Shown here one piece after another: positions 1 to 7,775 of a stretch of 28,792 nucleotides of DNA (position 1 is its first letter; every line of letters starts with the position of its first letter). Origin of the DNA: a virus. The notes under the pieces were generated by a model. That model was not told where the DNA came from. It did no database searches and saw only the letters and a list, made by a program, of their open reading frames with translations. The position numbers and the translations under genes are program-made. The stretch is taken from positions 1 through 28,792 of the IMG/VR virus record IMGVR_UViG_3300046740_000164, one strand, 5' to 3'.

Positions 1-22
1 GTTCGGTCATCGAACTCGTCAC
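1..22 (-). CDS. Start of a further gene, cut by the window edge
   Basis: Immediately after the endolysin stop (TGA at 21-19) there is a GTG at 22-20 overlapping that stop in the GTGA arrangement common in this window. An in-frame ATG follows at 10-8, preceded by a GGTGACGAG stretch that could serve as a ribosome binding site. Only about seven codons lie inside the window, so no product can be named. The call rests only on the coupling pattern of the neighbouring genes. Confidence 0.3.
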
Positions 23-459
23 CGGCCATGCCAGCGACGCAAATGCTTGTCGCCCGGGATGAATGTGTCCACGTGCAGCCAGCCCGATGCCGGGTAATCG
101 CCCACCCCGCCCAGCAACGGGAGCTTGCCGTCCTCGTATGCCGTCCAAACCACCCTGAGAAGCTGTGGGACGTCGACAGAGCCCCGAGTTGTCCTGAGGT
201 CGGCCGCATGCCCCTCGATGTGCATCGAGCCGCTAGCGACGCCGTGGGTGCCTTTGGCGGCATCCTCCTCGAGCAGCCGTTGGTTGTGAGCGAGGGTCCT
301 GAAGCCAGAGACGACGATCAGCGGCCCGCCCCACATGTCCCGCACCGCATCGCAGAGGGAGACGAGCTTCCACCATCGGTCCTCCCAGTCGCGGGGATAT
401 GGAGTTCCGTCGTGGCAGGCGAACTCGGCCGCCTTGAAGTGTCGGCCGTCGGGGAGCAT
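19..459 (-). CDS. Endolysin, M15-type zinc peptidase (D-Ala-D-Ala carboxypeptidase-like)
   Basis: This 146-aa protein carries the signature of the M15A metallopeptidase family, whose phage members cut peptide bonds in peptidoglycan. Visible motifs are SGFRT at about 51-55, S-x-H80-x2-G-x-A-x-D87, and W127-L-H129-V-D131. His80, Asp87 and His129 would be the zinc ligands and Asp131 lies next to the active site. There is no signal peptide, so it should depend on the holin-like protein encoded immediately upstream. Its ATG overlaps the holin stop as TAATG, a translationally coupled arrangement. The length suits a single catalytic domain with no separate cell-wall-binding domain. A virion-associated hydrolase is possible, but the position at the end of a small membrane-protein cluster favours lysis. 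Confidence 0.88.
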   Translation of the reverse strand: MLPDGRHFKAAEFACHDGTPYPRDWEDRWWKLVSLCDAVRDMWGGPLIVVSGFRTLAHNQRLLEEDAAKGTHGVASGSMHIEGHAADLRTTRGSVDVPQLLRVVWTAYEDGKLPLLGGVGDYPASGWLHVDTFIPGDKHLRRWHGR

Positions 460-698
460 TACGGGGCCGGGGCGTTCCCGCCGTGACCGGGCATCGCCTT
501 GGCCGCGATGACAGCCGCCGTGCCGCTGACGACGAGCACCTTGGTTGCAATCACGCCAACCGCAGCAGGGATGCCGATGCCCGGGATGGCCGCCACTCCA
601 GCAACCACGCCAGCGATGCCACCGATGGAGGCAATGGCGGCGAGAAACTTGCCGTTGAGCCCGGCGACCACATCGAGCGCTTTCTTGAACCAGTTCAT
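459..698 (-). CDS. Holin-like small membrane protein
   Basis: A 79-aa protein with a short amphipathic, basic N-terminus (MNWFKKALD). It has two long hydrophobic stretches, about residues 18-40 and 42-68, rich in Ala, Gly, Ile and Val, and a short Gly/Pro/Ala tail. Size, two candidate transmembrane helices and position directly before the peptidoglycan peptidase gene are what is expected of a holin, which opens the inner membrane to release the endolysin. The start is supported by a GGAAGA ribosome binding site. Its ATG overlaps the preceding stop (ATGA) and its stop overlaps the endolysin start (TAATG). I recognise no named holin family, so the call rests on topology and context. Confidence 0.65.
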   Translation of the reverse strand: MNWFKKALDVVAGLNGKFLAAIASIGGIAGVVAGVAAIPGIGIPAAVGVIATKVLVVSGTAAVIAAKAMPGHGGNAPAP

Positions 699-949
699 GG
701 TGTCTTCCTTTCTGTTACGTAGCTTGGGAATCCGACGGTGAGGACAAGAAGTCCGGTACGGCGCGAGAGCCCGGCGAGCTGTCGTTCAAGGTCGTCTCGA
801 GCAATGCGTGAAAGTCCCGGATAGACTTCGCGAGCTCGGCGAAAGGCTCCCTGCAATGCAGCCAGCGCTCCCTCGCATTCGCGCCAGATTGCAAGGGTGC
901 ACTCGATGTCGGTCGTGGGCTCACCGCTATCTCCTTCGCTTGGGCTCAT
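695..949 (-). CDS. Small hypothetical protein in the lysis cassette
   Basis: An 84-aa protein of unknown function. The middle (about residues 18-65) is predicted by eye to be helical and is rich in Arg, Ala, Leu and Glu. A short hydrophobic stretch (LLVLTVGF) lies near residues 67-74. It overlaps the spanin-like gene upstream by 23 bases and the holin start by 4 (ATGA), which fits a coupled lysis cassette. A competing frame at 715-924 in the same region was set aside because its composition is Ser/Pro/Arg-rich and shadow-like and it makes no start/stop junction. Because of the hydrophobic stretch, a holin regulator or antiholin is imaginable, but nothing in the sequence proves it. Confidence 0.55.
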   Translation of the reverse strand: MSPSEGDSGEPTTDIECTLAIWRECEGALAALQGAFRRAREVYPGLSRIARDDLERQLAGLSRRTGLLVLTVGFPSYVTERKTP

Positions 950-1214
950 TGATTGCGTCCAACTTCTGATTCACGGCCCGGAAGCCTTCATCGAGACGGA
1001 CGTTGATCGCCTTGACATCACCTTTGACCGTCTCCTGATCCAGCCTGACCTTGAACACATCGCTCTGGAGGGCCTTCGTGTCGTCGGCGCTGGCGCGGGT
1101 GTGAAGCCAGGTAGTCCCGCTCCAGACTGCCCCGGCGACCACGATGGCGGTGCCGACGACAGCGCCCCAGTGGGTTTTCGGCTTGAGAAAGCGTTTGAGC
1201 TCGTCATCGGTCAC
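927..1214 (-). CDS. Single-pass membrane protein with coiled coil, inner-membrane spanin-like
   Basis: A 95-aa protein with a short basic N-terminus (about residues 1-16), one hydrophobic helix at about 17-37, and a charged heptad-like helical stretch from about 44 to 90. This N-in, C-out layout with a periplasmic coiled coil is that of Rz-type i-spanins, which link inner and outer membranes in the last step of lysis of Gram-negative hosts. I chose the GTG at 1214-1212 because it overlaps the stop of the preceding gene as GTGA. The frame stays open farther upstream, but that stretch lies inside the preceding gene and is low quality. No nested outer-membrane partner with a lipobox is visible here. 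A holin accessory protein is the main alternative. Confidence 0.5.
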   Translation of the reverse strand: MTDDELKRFLKPKTHWGAVVGTAIVVAGAVWSGTTWLHTRASADDTKALQSDVFKVRLDQETVKGDVKAINVRLDEGFRAVNQKLDAINEPKRRR

Positions 1215-3172
1215 ACCGCATAGACCCCGATCTGATTGACCCCTGCCGTGGCCGCTGCGCTCGTAGCGGTCAGACGGATGGCGTTCGTGCTGACTGCGTT
1301 GAAGGTATGCGTCTTGTTCGGGGATGCGTTCCCCGTAACTGCGATGGGAGTCGAGAAGTCCGTCCACACGCCGGCCAACAGGTACTGGACCGTGTAGTCC
1401 GCAAGCGGAGCCGGCGTCGTTGTGTCCGTGTAGGTCGCGTAAACAACCCCAACCGTGGTGGCGACAAAAGACAGTTCGATACGAGACAGCGTGACAGTGC
1501 CGGCCCAGTTGAGCTGCAAGTAGTGGGAACTATCGTTCGCCTTGCGCCATGTGTTGGCTGTCCCGAGGACGTTCGAGAAGTTGCCGGAGATAGCATTCGC
1601 GGCGCTTCCGAAGCCGGCCGAGTCAGTCTCGGCAAACGCCGTCAGCGCCAGGTTCGCCGCCGTCGGGGCGCTGATGTTCATCGTCGAGTAGACGACGACC
1701 GAGTGCCCCGGGATTGTGTTAGTCGGGATACTCGATGTGATCCCCGGGAATGCCTGTCCCCAGGACAGCAGATAGGCGGGGTTTGCCGCTGTCGTAGGGG
1801 GCGTTTCGCCTGAATAGCTGTATTTGTAGAACGTTCGCCCCGAAGGAAGAACCTGCCCCAGGTTGATCTTCACGTTTGCCGCTGAGCTTTCGTTGATGAC
1901 GACGAACGACCACTCGCCGCGCGGGTCGGTCGCGTTCTTCACGCCTGGCGGAACCCATGCCGCCGTCCCATGAAGCGTTGCGGCCCCGCCGGTGCAGCGG
2001 TAGAGTTTCGTCCCGCCACCGCCACCGGTCAGATTCGCGAGCATTGAGTAGGCGTACCAGGCAGGCTTGACGAGGTTTCCGTCAGTCGCGATCCATTTCA
2101 TGACGCCGTACTGAAGGTTTGTCCCTCCGAGTACCGGCTGATCGCTCAGGAGCCAGATATAGGACGCGACGCAGCCGGCCTGCATGTGCCCGTCAATCAG
2201 TCGGCACAGCTGCCATCCTGCGTCCGCCGTAGCTCGATATCCCGTACTGTCCGTGTCCCCGCCGACAAGAAAGCCGCCTTCGTCGGCCGAGAACGGCCGC
2301 GGTGCGATGTAAGTTACCGGGTCAGTGAAGCGGTCGATCCACGCCTGATATCCAGCGCACTCCGTCGCCGTAAAGCCAAACGGGGCGAAGCCTGGAGTTG
2401 TGCAGTAGGAGTGGCCAGCGTTCTCGTCAAACAGACTGCCGAAGTTGTCGAACAGGTACTCGGTCCAATCGAACGTCGTGAATGTCTGCTCGCTGGGACC
2501 CGATAGCTTTATGCGCGGGCGGATGGGCGTTCGGCTCGCGTCGTCGGCTACGATCTTGTCCCTGACGACGGTGACGATATGGCCGTAGTAGTCGACGGAC
2601 GTGTATCCCGCAGGGATGCTGCCGATGGTCGACGTGCTGGGTTCCGTGAAAAAGAAACAGCCGATGACGTTCGTGAAGCCGTGAACGTTGATGAACTGGT
2701 CCAGCGACCACGAGACCCACGCCGCGAAAGTGGCTTCGTTGGCCGGGGTCGGCGTGATTGGAGCCGCGCCGGTCAGGGCTCCGACGTTCTGGGGCCAGTG
2801 CCACCCCATCTTGATCATGACCTTGATTCCGGCGTCCTTCATCGCCTGCAAGCCGGCACAGAAACCCAACATGTCGGCGGTGGTTCCATCGGGTGACCCC
2901 AGCGGGTAGAGCGGCATCGCCAGGCTCTGTAGGTACTCCGTGCTGATGATTTTCACGCCCGACAGCGCGACCCGGGCCCACTCGGTCGCCAACGTTGCAG
3001 GCGAGAGGCCGTACTCGGGGAGTGCGGCCCGCAGCATGTAGTTTGCGCAGGCCCCCCTCCAGTCGTTCTGAAACGCCGTGCCTTCGAATGTGAGCGTCGT
3101 CAGGCCCGTCGGAGACGGCAACACCGGGATGTTAGGCGGCGGCGGGACCGGTGGTATTGCGACGTACGACAT
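1211..3172 (-). CDS. Glycoside hydrolase-like tail protein (clan GH-A type barrel) with F5/8C-like C-terminal domain
   Basis: A 653-aa protein. The Pro-rich N-terminus (residues 4-20) leads into a region with TIM-barrel features. IKVMIKMGWHWP at about 116-127 resembles a barrel strand. FFFTEPS at about 173-179 matches the position of the acid/base Glu (E177) of clan GH-A. H254-S-Y256 matches the HxY motif after strand 6. FSADEGGF at 294-301 could carry the nucleophile (E298), and W340 follows. Residues about 500-653 are a beta-rich region resembling discoidin or F5/8 type C carbohydrate-binding domains. No family-level match was checked. The gene lies between virion structural genes and the lysis cassette, so it is probably a virion-exposed depolymerase or receptor-binding protein. 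Confidence 0.6.
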   Translation of the reverse strand: MSYVAIPPVPPPPNIPVLPSPTGLTTLTFEGTAFQNDWRGACANYMLRAALPEYGLSPATLATEWARVALSGVKIISTEYLQSLAMPLYPLGSPDGTTADMLGFCAGLQAMKDAGIKVMIKMGWHWPQNVGALTGAAPITPTPANEATFAAWVSWSLDQFINVHGFTNVIGCFFFTEPSTSTIGSIPAGYTSVDYYGHIVTVVRDKIVADDASRTPIRPRIKLSGPSEQTFTTFDWTEYLFDNFGSLFDENAGHSYCTTPGFAPFGFTATECAGYQAWIDRFTDPVTYIAPRPFSADEGGFLVGGDTDSTGYRATADAGWQLCRLIDGHMQAGCVASYIWLLSDQPVLGGTNLQYGVMKWIATDGNLVKPAWYAYSMLANLTGGGGGTKLYRCTGGAATLHGTAAWVPPGVKNATDPRGEWSFVVINESSAANVKINLGQVLPSGRTFYKYSYSGETPPTTAANPAYLLSWGQAFPGITSSIPTNTIPGHSVVVYSTMNISAPTAANLALTAFAETDSAGFGSAANAISGNFSNVLGTANTWRKANDSSHYLQLNWAGTVTLSRIELSFVATTVGVVYATYTDTTTPAPLADYTVQYLLAGVWTDFSTPIAVTGNASPNKTHTFNAVSTNAIRLTATSAAATAGVNQIGVYAV

Positions 3173-3174
3173 GT

Positions 3175-3807
3175 CTACGGGTCAACGAAGCCCCACATGG
3201 CCCGGGAGATCGTCGAGTCCGTCAGGGTCGTCGCGATCGTGAACATGCAGACCGATTCATCCACCACATTCGTGAGTGTCGTCGTCGCTGCCATGAGCAC
3301 GTTGTCCACATAGGCCGAAACGGTCGTCGCATTTCCAGTGAGAGAGAACGTGTGCGGGTTGCCGTCGGCGGCGATGGTGCCGACAGTGTTTGTCGCGCCA
3401 GCTCCATCGAACCGGAGGACCCACTTCGTGGCATCGGTGGCGAAGGTGCTCGTGATGTAGAGGTCGTGGCTGAGCGCCGTATTGATGAGCCCCGTTCCCA
3501 TGCTCTTAGCGCTGACTGGGGCCGCGATGGTCCCCCGCCACGTAAGCGCCCATTTGCCAGTTTTCAGCGTCTGGAAAATGCCGTTGGTGAACGTCCTGAT
3601 GACGCCGGTTGTGATCGCCGACTCGGCCCCGCCTTCCTTCGCGGCGTCCCCGGTCATTGACGTAGCGGCGGTTGTGCCATAGGCGGTTGGGCCGATCTTC
3701 AGATATTCAAACCGCGTGAGTTGCGGGAGAAGGCTCTTGAGAAAGTTCTGCTGCGTGGCCTGCCAGCGGTCGATACCGACACCGGGCGGGATTGTCTGGT
3801 AGGCCAT
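3175..3807 (-). CDS. Virion protein with LamG/concanavalin-like beta-sandwich features
   Basis: A 210-aa protein of unknown exact function. From about residue 60 it alternates short strands typical of a jelly-roll or LamG-like domain: KWALTWRGTIAAP (about 84-96), KWVLRFDGAG (about 127-136), HTFSLTGNATTVSAYVDN (about 150-167). It ends with an aromatic tail. The N-terminus (MAYQTIPPG) resembles the opening of the next gene (MSYVAIPPV), perhaps a shared short attachment segment. Its ATG overlaps the stop of the previous gene (TAATG). It lies between a small virion-type protein and the GH-like protein, which suggests a tail or fibre-associated carbohydrate-binding component. Confidence 0.5.
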   Translation of the reverse strand: MAYQTIPPGVGIDRWQATQQNFLKSLLPQLTRFEYLKIGPTAYGTTAATSMTGDAAKEGGAESAITTGVIRTFTNGIFQTLKTGKWALTWRGTIAAPVSAKSMGTGLINTALSHDLYITSTFATDATKWVLRFDGAGATNTVGTIAADGNPHTFSLTGNATTVSAYVDNVLMAATTTLTNVVDESVCMFTIATTLTDSTISRAMWGFVDP

Positions 3808-4205
3808 TACGTGGCCGCCGATCTGTCGCCACGGATTAGTACGACGCTGGGGCGCCAGGTCGTCTGCGCCGACCCACCGTTGACCCAGTCAAGTTTGACG
3901 TCGCGATAGGGGTCAATCAGGAAATCGTATGGGCCGTTGATGTCCGTCGCGGCATTGGCCGCCACGGCGATATCGCCGCCCGTCTGGTCCCAGTTCGTCC
4001 CGCCGTCGGTTGACGTGTAGAACTTCAACGTTCCAGCCTGGTCGTTGACCAGGCGCAACTCCAGGCGGGAGATGTCGTGCGCGGTCATCGTCGTCGATCC
4101 ACCGGACGGGGACGCAAACGCGACCGTGCTGTCGAACATGTTGTAGGTGTTCGAATTTGCCCCCGGCGTTGCCGAGACGACTTTGACCTGAATGTTCTCT
4201 CTCAT
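3807..4205 (-). CDS. Hypothetical beta-rich virion protein
   Basis: A 132-aa protein with alternating beta-strand-like segments. The stretch GTLKFYTSTDGGTNWDQ (about residues 58-74) contains an S-x-D-x-G-x-x-W motif of the kind seen in BNR/Asp-box hairpins. One such motif is not enough to call a sialidase-like propeller. There is no signal peptide or transmembrane segment. The ATG is supported by a GGAAAG ribosome binding site and lies 3 bases after the preceding stop. Its stop overlaps the next start (TAATG). By context it belongs with the two following exposed virion proteins and could be a small adaptor or decoration subunit. Confidence 0.5.
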   Translation of the reverse strand: MRENIQVKVVSATPGANSNTYNMFDSTVAFASPSGGSTTMTAHDISRLELRLVNDQAGTLKFYTSTDGGTNWDQTGGDIAVAANAATDINGPYDFLIDPYRDVKLDWVNGGSAQTTWRPSVVLIRGDRSAAT

Positions 4206-4208
4206 GAC

Positions 4209-4373
4209 CTACTTTCCTTTCCCTGAAAACATCTTGCTTAGCGGCCCCGCGCCGTCCTTGCCGACGTGGTAGGGCAGCTTTTCGCCCTTCGGCGTGGCGG
4301 CCTCGAATTCCTTCGCGAGCTTCGGATGCTTCGCGTACATGAAGCCGCGTTGCGCCTGTGACTTGAACGGCAT
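4209..4373 (-). CDS. 54-aa basic conserved phage protein (SQAQRGFMYAKHP type)
   Basis: A short frame read directly from the minus strand, starting at ATG 4373-4371 and ending at TAG 4211-4209. The product begins MPFKSQAQRGFMYAKHPKLA and continues to a Lys/Gly-rich tail ending SGKGK. Its ATG overlaps the stop of the 571-aa gene upstream (TAATG), and it fills what would otherwise be a 160-base gap. From memory, small phage proteins with the pattern S-x-x-Q-R-x-F-M-x-A-K-H-P are widespread next to structural genes, but their function is not known. Its high Lys/Arg content would allow nucleic acid or scaffold contact, which is inference only. Confidence 0.72.
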   Translation of the reverse strand: MPFKSQAQRGFMYAKHPKLAKEFEAATPKGEKLPYHVGKDGAGPLSKMFSGKGK

Positions 4374-6088
4374 TACTGCGGACCTCCGTTGAGAAGAAAC
4401 TGAGCGGCGAGGGCGGCCGGAACACTTCCCTTTTCGAGCGGAGCGCCGAGGCGGTATGCGCCGACGAGGGCCGGCTCGAGGTTCTTCTCGAGCAACCCAT
4501 GCTTGCCGACGCGGCGGAAGAATCCGCCTTGAGGCTCCACGCCGGCCGTCATCCGCTCTTTCGCCGCGAGCAACCGGGCGACGTCGAACATCGACTTGTG
4601 GCGGGGGTTCTCGGCCAGGAATTGCTCCGTGCCGAGGTCGCCGGCATCCTGAATACCAGTTCCTGGGGCCTCGTCGTTGGCGCGGCGCTGGATGATGTTG
4701 GCGATCCGGCGCTCCTGGACGTCTCGGCGTCCGCCCTCGGCCGTCCCCAACTGTTCATGCTGGCGAGAGATGCGCTGGCGGCCCTTGTGGTAGTTCTCGT
4801 TGATCGGGCCCATCTCCGTGTCGTCCACGGCTCGTTTGATCGACTGGCGGACGGTATCGAGCGCCGGGTGAGCAGCATCGCCGGGGCCGGTCCCAAAGAT
4901 GTCGCCGACCTTCGCGCGGAGGTCGTTCAGGTCGTCGAGCGTCATGCCACTGGGGTACTTGTCGAGGACGTCAATGACCTCGGACTGGATCGCCGACCGC
5001 TGCCCGTGCGTCAGACGTTCGCTGGACAGCAACTTTTGCGCGTCGGCCTTGACCGCCTCGGTGTCGATGCGGCCCTCCAGGAATCCCTGATCGCGGGCTG
5101 ACGCCTTCTCGCGGGCATAGTTGTTGTTGAGCGCGGTGCGCTCCTCGTCCATCGCGTTGGTGACGTTCTCGGCCGCCCGCCGGGAGGCCATGCCCTGCTC
5201 CCGGGCGGTCCCTTCCAAATCGCGCGCGAATGGAGAGTCGAAGAAGCCGCCCCTCGGGCCCAGGGGCGACGGTTTCGCCCCGTACGACTCCACGAGGCGG
5301 ATGTCTCGGCCCGTCTGCCCGGTTTCTCGGATGCCGCGAGCCGCGCCGCTGGCGGCCCCGAGCGCGGCGCCGGTGATCGGGTTGATCAGGCTCGTGGCTT
5401 CTTCCTTCATCGCCGGAATCGGGTTCTCGCCGCGGACGGCAGCCTGCCCACCCGCAATCACCGGCATCGCCATCTCGTTGGCGACGGCCCCGCGAACGCC
5501 ACCCAGCAACATGTTGCCGAGGAAGCCCTTCCCGGCGCTGGCGATGGGAGCCGTGACAGCCATCGCGCCCTTGCCAACGAGTCCGGTTAGGCCCTTGCCA
5601 GTGAGCGCTCCGCCGATGCGACCGTAATTGCGTGCGTTCGGTGACTCCTGCTCGTCCTGCGCTTGCTGATTGGCCGAGAACGACGGATTGCCGACGAGGT
5701 CGCCGACCTTCCCCGCCACCTTCTGGCCGAGGCCGAACGTGAGCATATCGTCCATGCCGCGCTCGAACTGGCGCCGGTTCGGAGCCGACGCAATGACCAA
5801 CGCCGCGCGCTGGTTCAGCGGAAGATTCTGCGCGCCGCTGTCGACGCCGAGTTGTTCGTCCTTCGTGGGCGGGAGGCCGAACTCGTCGGCGCTGGCGAGC
5901 TCGCCATGGACGTCGGGAGCCCGCAGGCTCGGATCGGGACGAGAACCGGCATCCCGATTCGGGTCACCGACGTTGATCTTGGGGAGCTTGGACAGAATAC
6001 GCCGCGCCTGGTCGGCATTCGGCCCACCCTCCGACGCGATGGCGTAGGCCTTCTGGCGGATTCGGTCGAGCTGGGAACTATCGTCCAC
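4373..6088 (-). CDS. Large internal virion protein, candidate DNA-ejection protein (P22 gp16-like by position)
   Basis: A 571-aa protein starting at a GTG preceded by a strong GGAGG site. Residues 1-110 are charged and helical. About 155-255 is Gly/Ala-rich and hydrophobic, with short segments such as KGLTGLVGKGAMAV and GAALGAASGAARG that could interact with membranes. About 290-480 is a long charged helical region (repeated Arg/Glu/Ala stretches), and the C-terminus is again partly hydrophobic. No enzymatic motif is visible. It overlaps the previous gene by 11 bases. Third in a run of 230, 565 and 571 aa proteins after the gp10-like hub, it matches the order and approximate sizes of the P22 ejection proteins. 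That is inference from synteny, not from sequence identity. Confidence 0.55.
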   Translation of the reverse strand: MDDSSQLDRIRQKAYAIASEGGPNADQARRILSKLPKINVGDPNRDAGSRPDPSLRAPDVHGELASADEFGLPPTKDEQLGVDSGAQNLPLNQRAALVIASAPNRRQFERGMDDMLTFGLGQKVAGKVGDLVGNPSFSANQQAQDEQESPNARNYGRIGGALTGKGLTGLVGKGAMAVTAPIASAGKGFLGNMLLGGVRGAVANEMAMPVIAGGQAAVRGENPIPAMKEEATSLINPITGAALGAASGAARGIRETGQTGRDIRLVESYGAKPSPLGPRGGFFDSPFARDLEGTAREQGMASRRAAENVTNAMDEERTALNNNYAREKASARDQGFLEGRIDTEAVKADAQKLLSSERLTHGQRSAIQSEVIDVLDKYPSGMTLDDLNDLRAKVGDIFGTGPGDAAHPALDTVRQSIKRAVDDTEMGPINENYHKGRQRISRQHEQLGTAEGGRRDVQERRIANIIQRRANDEAPGTGIQDAGDLGTEQFLAENPRHKSMFDVARLLAAKERMTAGVEPQGGFFRRVGKHGLLEKNLEPALVGAYRLGAPLEKGSVPAALAAQFLLNGGPQ

Positions 6089-7775
6089 CTTGGCCTCCGA
6101 GCGAGTCTAGGTAGGACTCGATTTCGTCGAGTTGCGTCCGCTTCGTGCCGCGCGGGGCAACCGTCGGGCGCTTACCGGTCCCGAGCGTCACTCCACCCTC
6201 GGTGGTGTAGAGCGGCGGGAGGTCCTTAATTCCGAGCTCGGAACCCATGCCCTCGTAGAGCTGCTGGGCCTGGTCGGGCATCATGTCGAAGCCCGACCCC
6301 GGGCCGAGCATGTGCCGGGCTACATCGGCGAAGCGCTGTTTGTCCTGCTCGTGTTCGTGCTGGACGGTCTTGGCGCTGGCGCGTAGTTGGCGCATTTGCT
6401 CGGCGGACAGGTCGCCCTTCGACATGCGGGCGACGAACTGATTCCACTTGTCCGCCGTTCCACCGAGGTTGTTGTAGAGCATATGCATCTCGCCCTCGGT
6501 GGGCTGGGCCTGGCGGAAGAAGCGGGCGAGTTGGATTTGCGCGTCGGCGTGAGCGAGCGGGACGGCTCCCGTGGCGATGTTCGCCATGAGCCCGCGAACC
6601 GTCTTGTCGTTGGCGGCGAGCTTGCCGAACTGAGACGTGTTGCGGATGGCCGCGCCTTGCTGGCGGAGCAGGCCCATGTCCCGCGAGTTCGCCGCATCGG
6701 CCTTCAGACCCGGGGCCGCAGCTTGGACCTTGAACTTGCCGGCCTCGTCGACCAGTTCCATTCGGCCGGCGTGCGTCTCTTTGTACTTCTCGTTTTCGCT
6801 GCGCGTGAAGTCCTGCCGTCCGCCTTGCAGCTCGCGGCGTGAATCGATCTGCGAAGCCACCCGGTCGGCGATGGCCTTCTGCCCCTGGTCCGCCTTGTAC
6901 TGAGCCGCGACAGCCTTCCGCGCTTCCTTCGGGTCCGCCCCGTCGTCGAGGTAGAACTTGAGCATCTCGTCGTACTGCGGGCCGAAGGGGGTCTTCTCCG
7001 ACTCCTGCGGCACCTCGAAACTGTGCCCCTGGTAGTTTGCGATCACGCGGCGTGCGGGCGGCTCGGACGTCGAGCCGAAGGCGTTCGCGGCGGCCATCGA
7101 ACGCACGTCAGTCGGCATCGCTGCGACCTCGTCCGCGCGTCGCGCATCGGGCGAGGCACCCATCATGAGGTTGTCCAACTCCGGGTCGGCGGCGCCCGGA
7201 GGGGCGAATTTCTCGGCCTCGCCCAGTGGCGATAACTCGGGGCCTTCGACGTTACGCGGGAGATCGCGCTCGTTGCGGGCGCCGCGCACCCCAGGATTCG
7301 CCGGCTGCGCGGCGCCACTTGCGTCGGCCAACGCCTGATCCAATTCGGACGATGCATCCGGAGTTGCCGGCGCCGGCTTTCCCATCGGCCCCCCGCCCAT
7401 GACGAACCTAGCCGCCTCCGCCGTGGGGTACATCGGGCCTTCGGTGCCGGCCGGGAGTTGATCCCCGGCCACGTCGAAGTGGAACCCATATGGGTTGATG
7501 TTCGCCGCTTCGGGGGACTTGTTCGCCAGGCGGAAGACAGCATCCCGGTTGGTGAATGCCTCGATGTCGTGCTTTCGTTTCAGCTCTTCGGCGTCGCGGA
7601 CGTCCTGGGCGGACTGCCGTTCGGCGTTCCGCTTCATCGCGTCCCGCTCCATGCCCAGATACTCGTCCGAGCGCTTGTTCGCCCGGTGCTGGTTGCGGGC
7701 GGCCAAAAACATGGAGATGCCCGGCGTCAGGTCTGGCGCAACCGGAGCATCGATGGCGTAGCGCGGATCGGCCAT
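6078..7775 (-). CDS. Large internal virion protein, candidate DNA-ejection protein (P22 gp20-like by position)
   Basis: A 565-aa protein of unknown family. The first 80 residues are strongly charged and helical (MERDAMKRNAERQSAQDVRD at about 43-62). Residues about 120-240 are Pro/Ala/Gly-rich and probably disordered. From about 270 to 470 the sequence is again helical and rich in Gln, Lys, Arg and Ala. The acidic C-terminal segment (TQLDEIESYLDSL) precedes a Gly-rich end. No signal peptide, membrane span or catalytic motif is seen. Its start overlaps the preceding stop as TAATG. Large, helical, low-complexity proteins directly after the tail hub are typical of podoviral ejection proteins, which leave the capsid with the DNA. 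The function is inferred from position. Confidence 0.5.
   Translation of the reverse strand: MADPRYAIDAPVAPDLTPGISMFLAARNQHRANKRSDEYLGMERDAMKRNAERQSAQDVRDAEELKRKHDIEAFTNRDAVFRLANKSPEAANINPYGFHFDVAGDQLPAGTEGPMYPTAEAARFVMGGGPMGKPAPATPDASSELDQALADASGAAQPANPGVRGARNERDLPRNVEGPELSPLGEAEKFAPPGAADPELDNLMMGASPDARRADEVAAMPTDVRSMAAANAFGSTSEPPARRVIANYQGHSFEVPQESEKTPFGPQYDEMLKFYLDDGADPKEARKAVAAQYKADQGQKAIADRVASQIDSRRELQGGRQDFTRSENEKYKETHAGRMELVDEAGKFKVQAAAPGLKADAANSRDMGLLRQQGAAIRNTSQFGKLAANDKTVRGLMANIATGAVPLAHADAQIQLARFFRQAQPTEGEMHMLYNNLGGTADKWNQFVARMSKGDLSAEQMRQLRASAKTVQHEHEQDKQRFADVARHMLGPGSGFDMMPDQAQQLYEGMGSELGIKDLPPLYTTEGGVTLGTGKRPTVAPRGTKRTQLDEIESYLDSLGGQGGR

Noticed and set aside
715-924. Alternative 69-aa minus-strand frame in the lysis cassette
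   Set aside because: It is Ser/Pro/Arg-rich and makes no overlapping stop/start junction, unlike the 695-949 frame, which connects both neighbours.
3807-4205. Sialidase/BNR-repeat enzyme
   Set aside because: Only one Asp-box-like motif is visible in 132 residues, too few for a beta-propeller.
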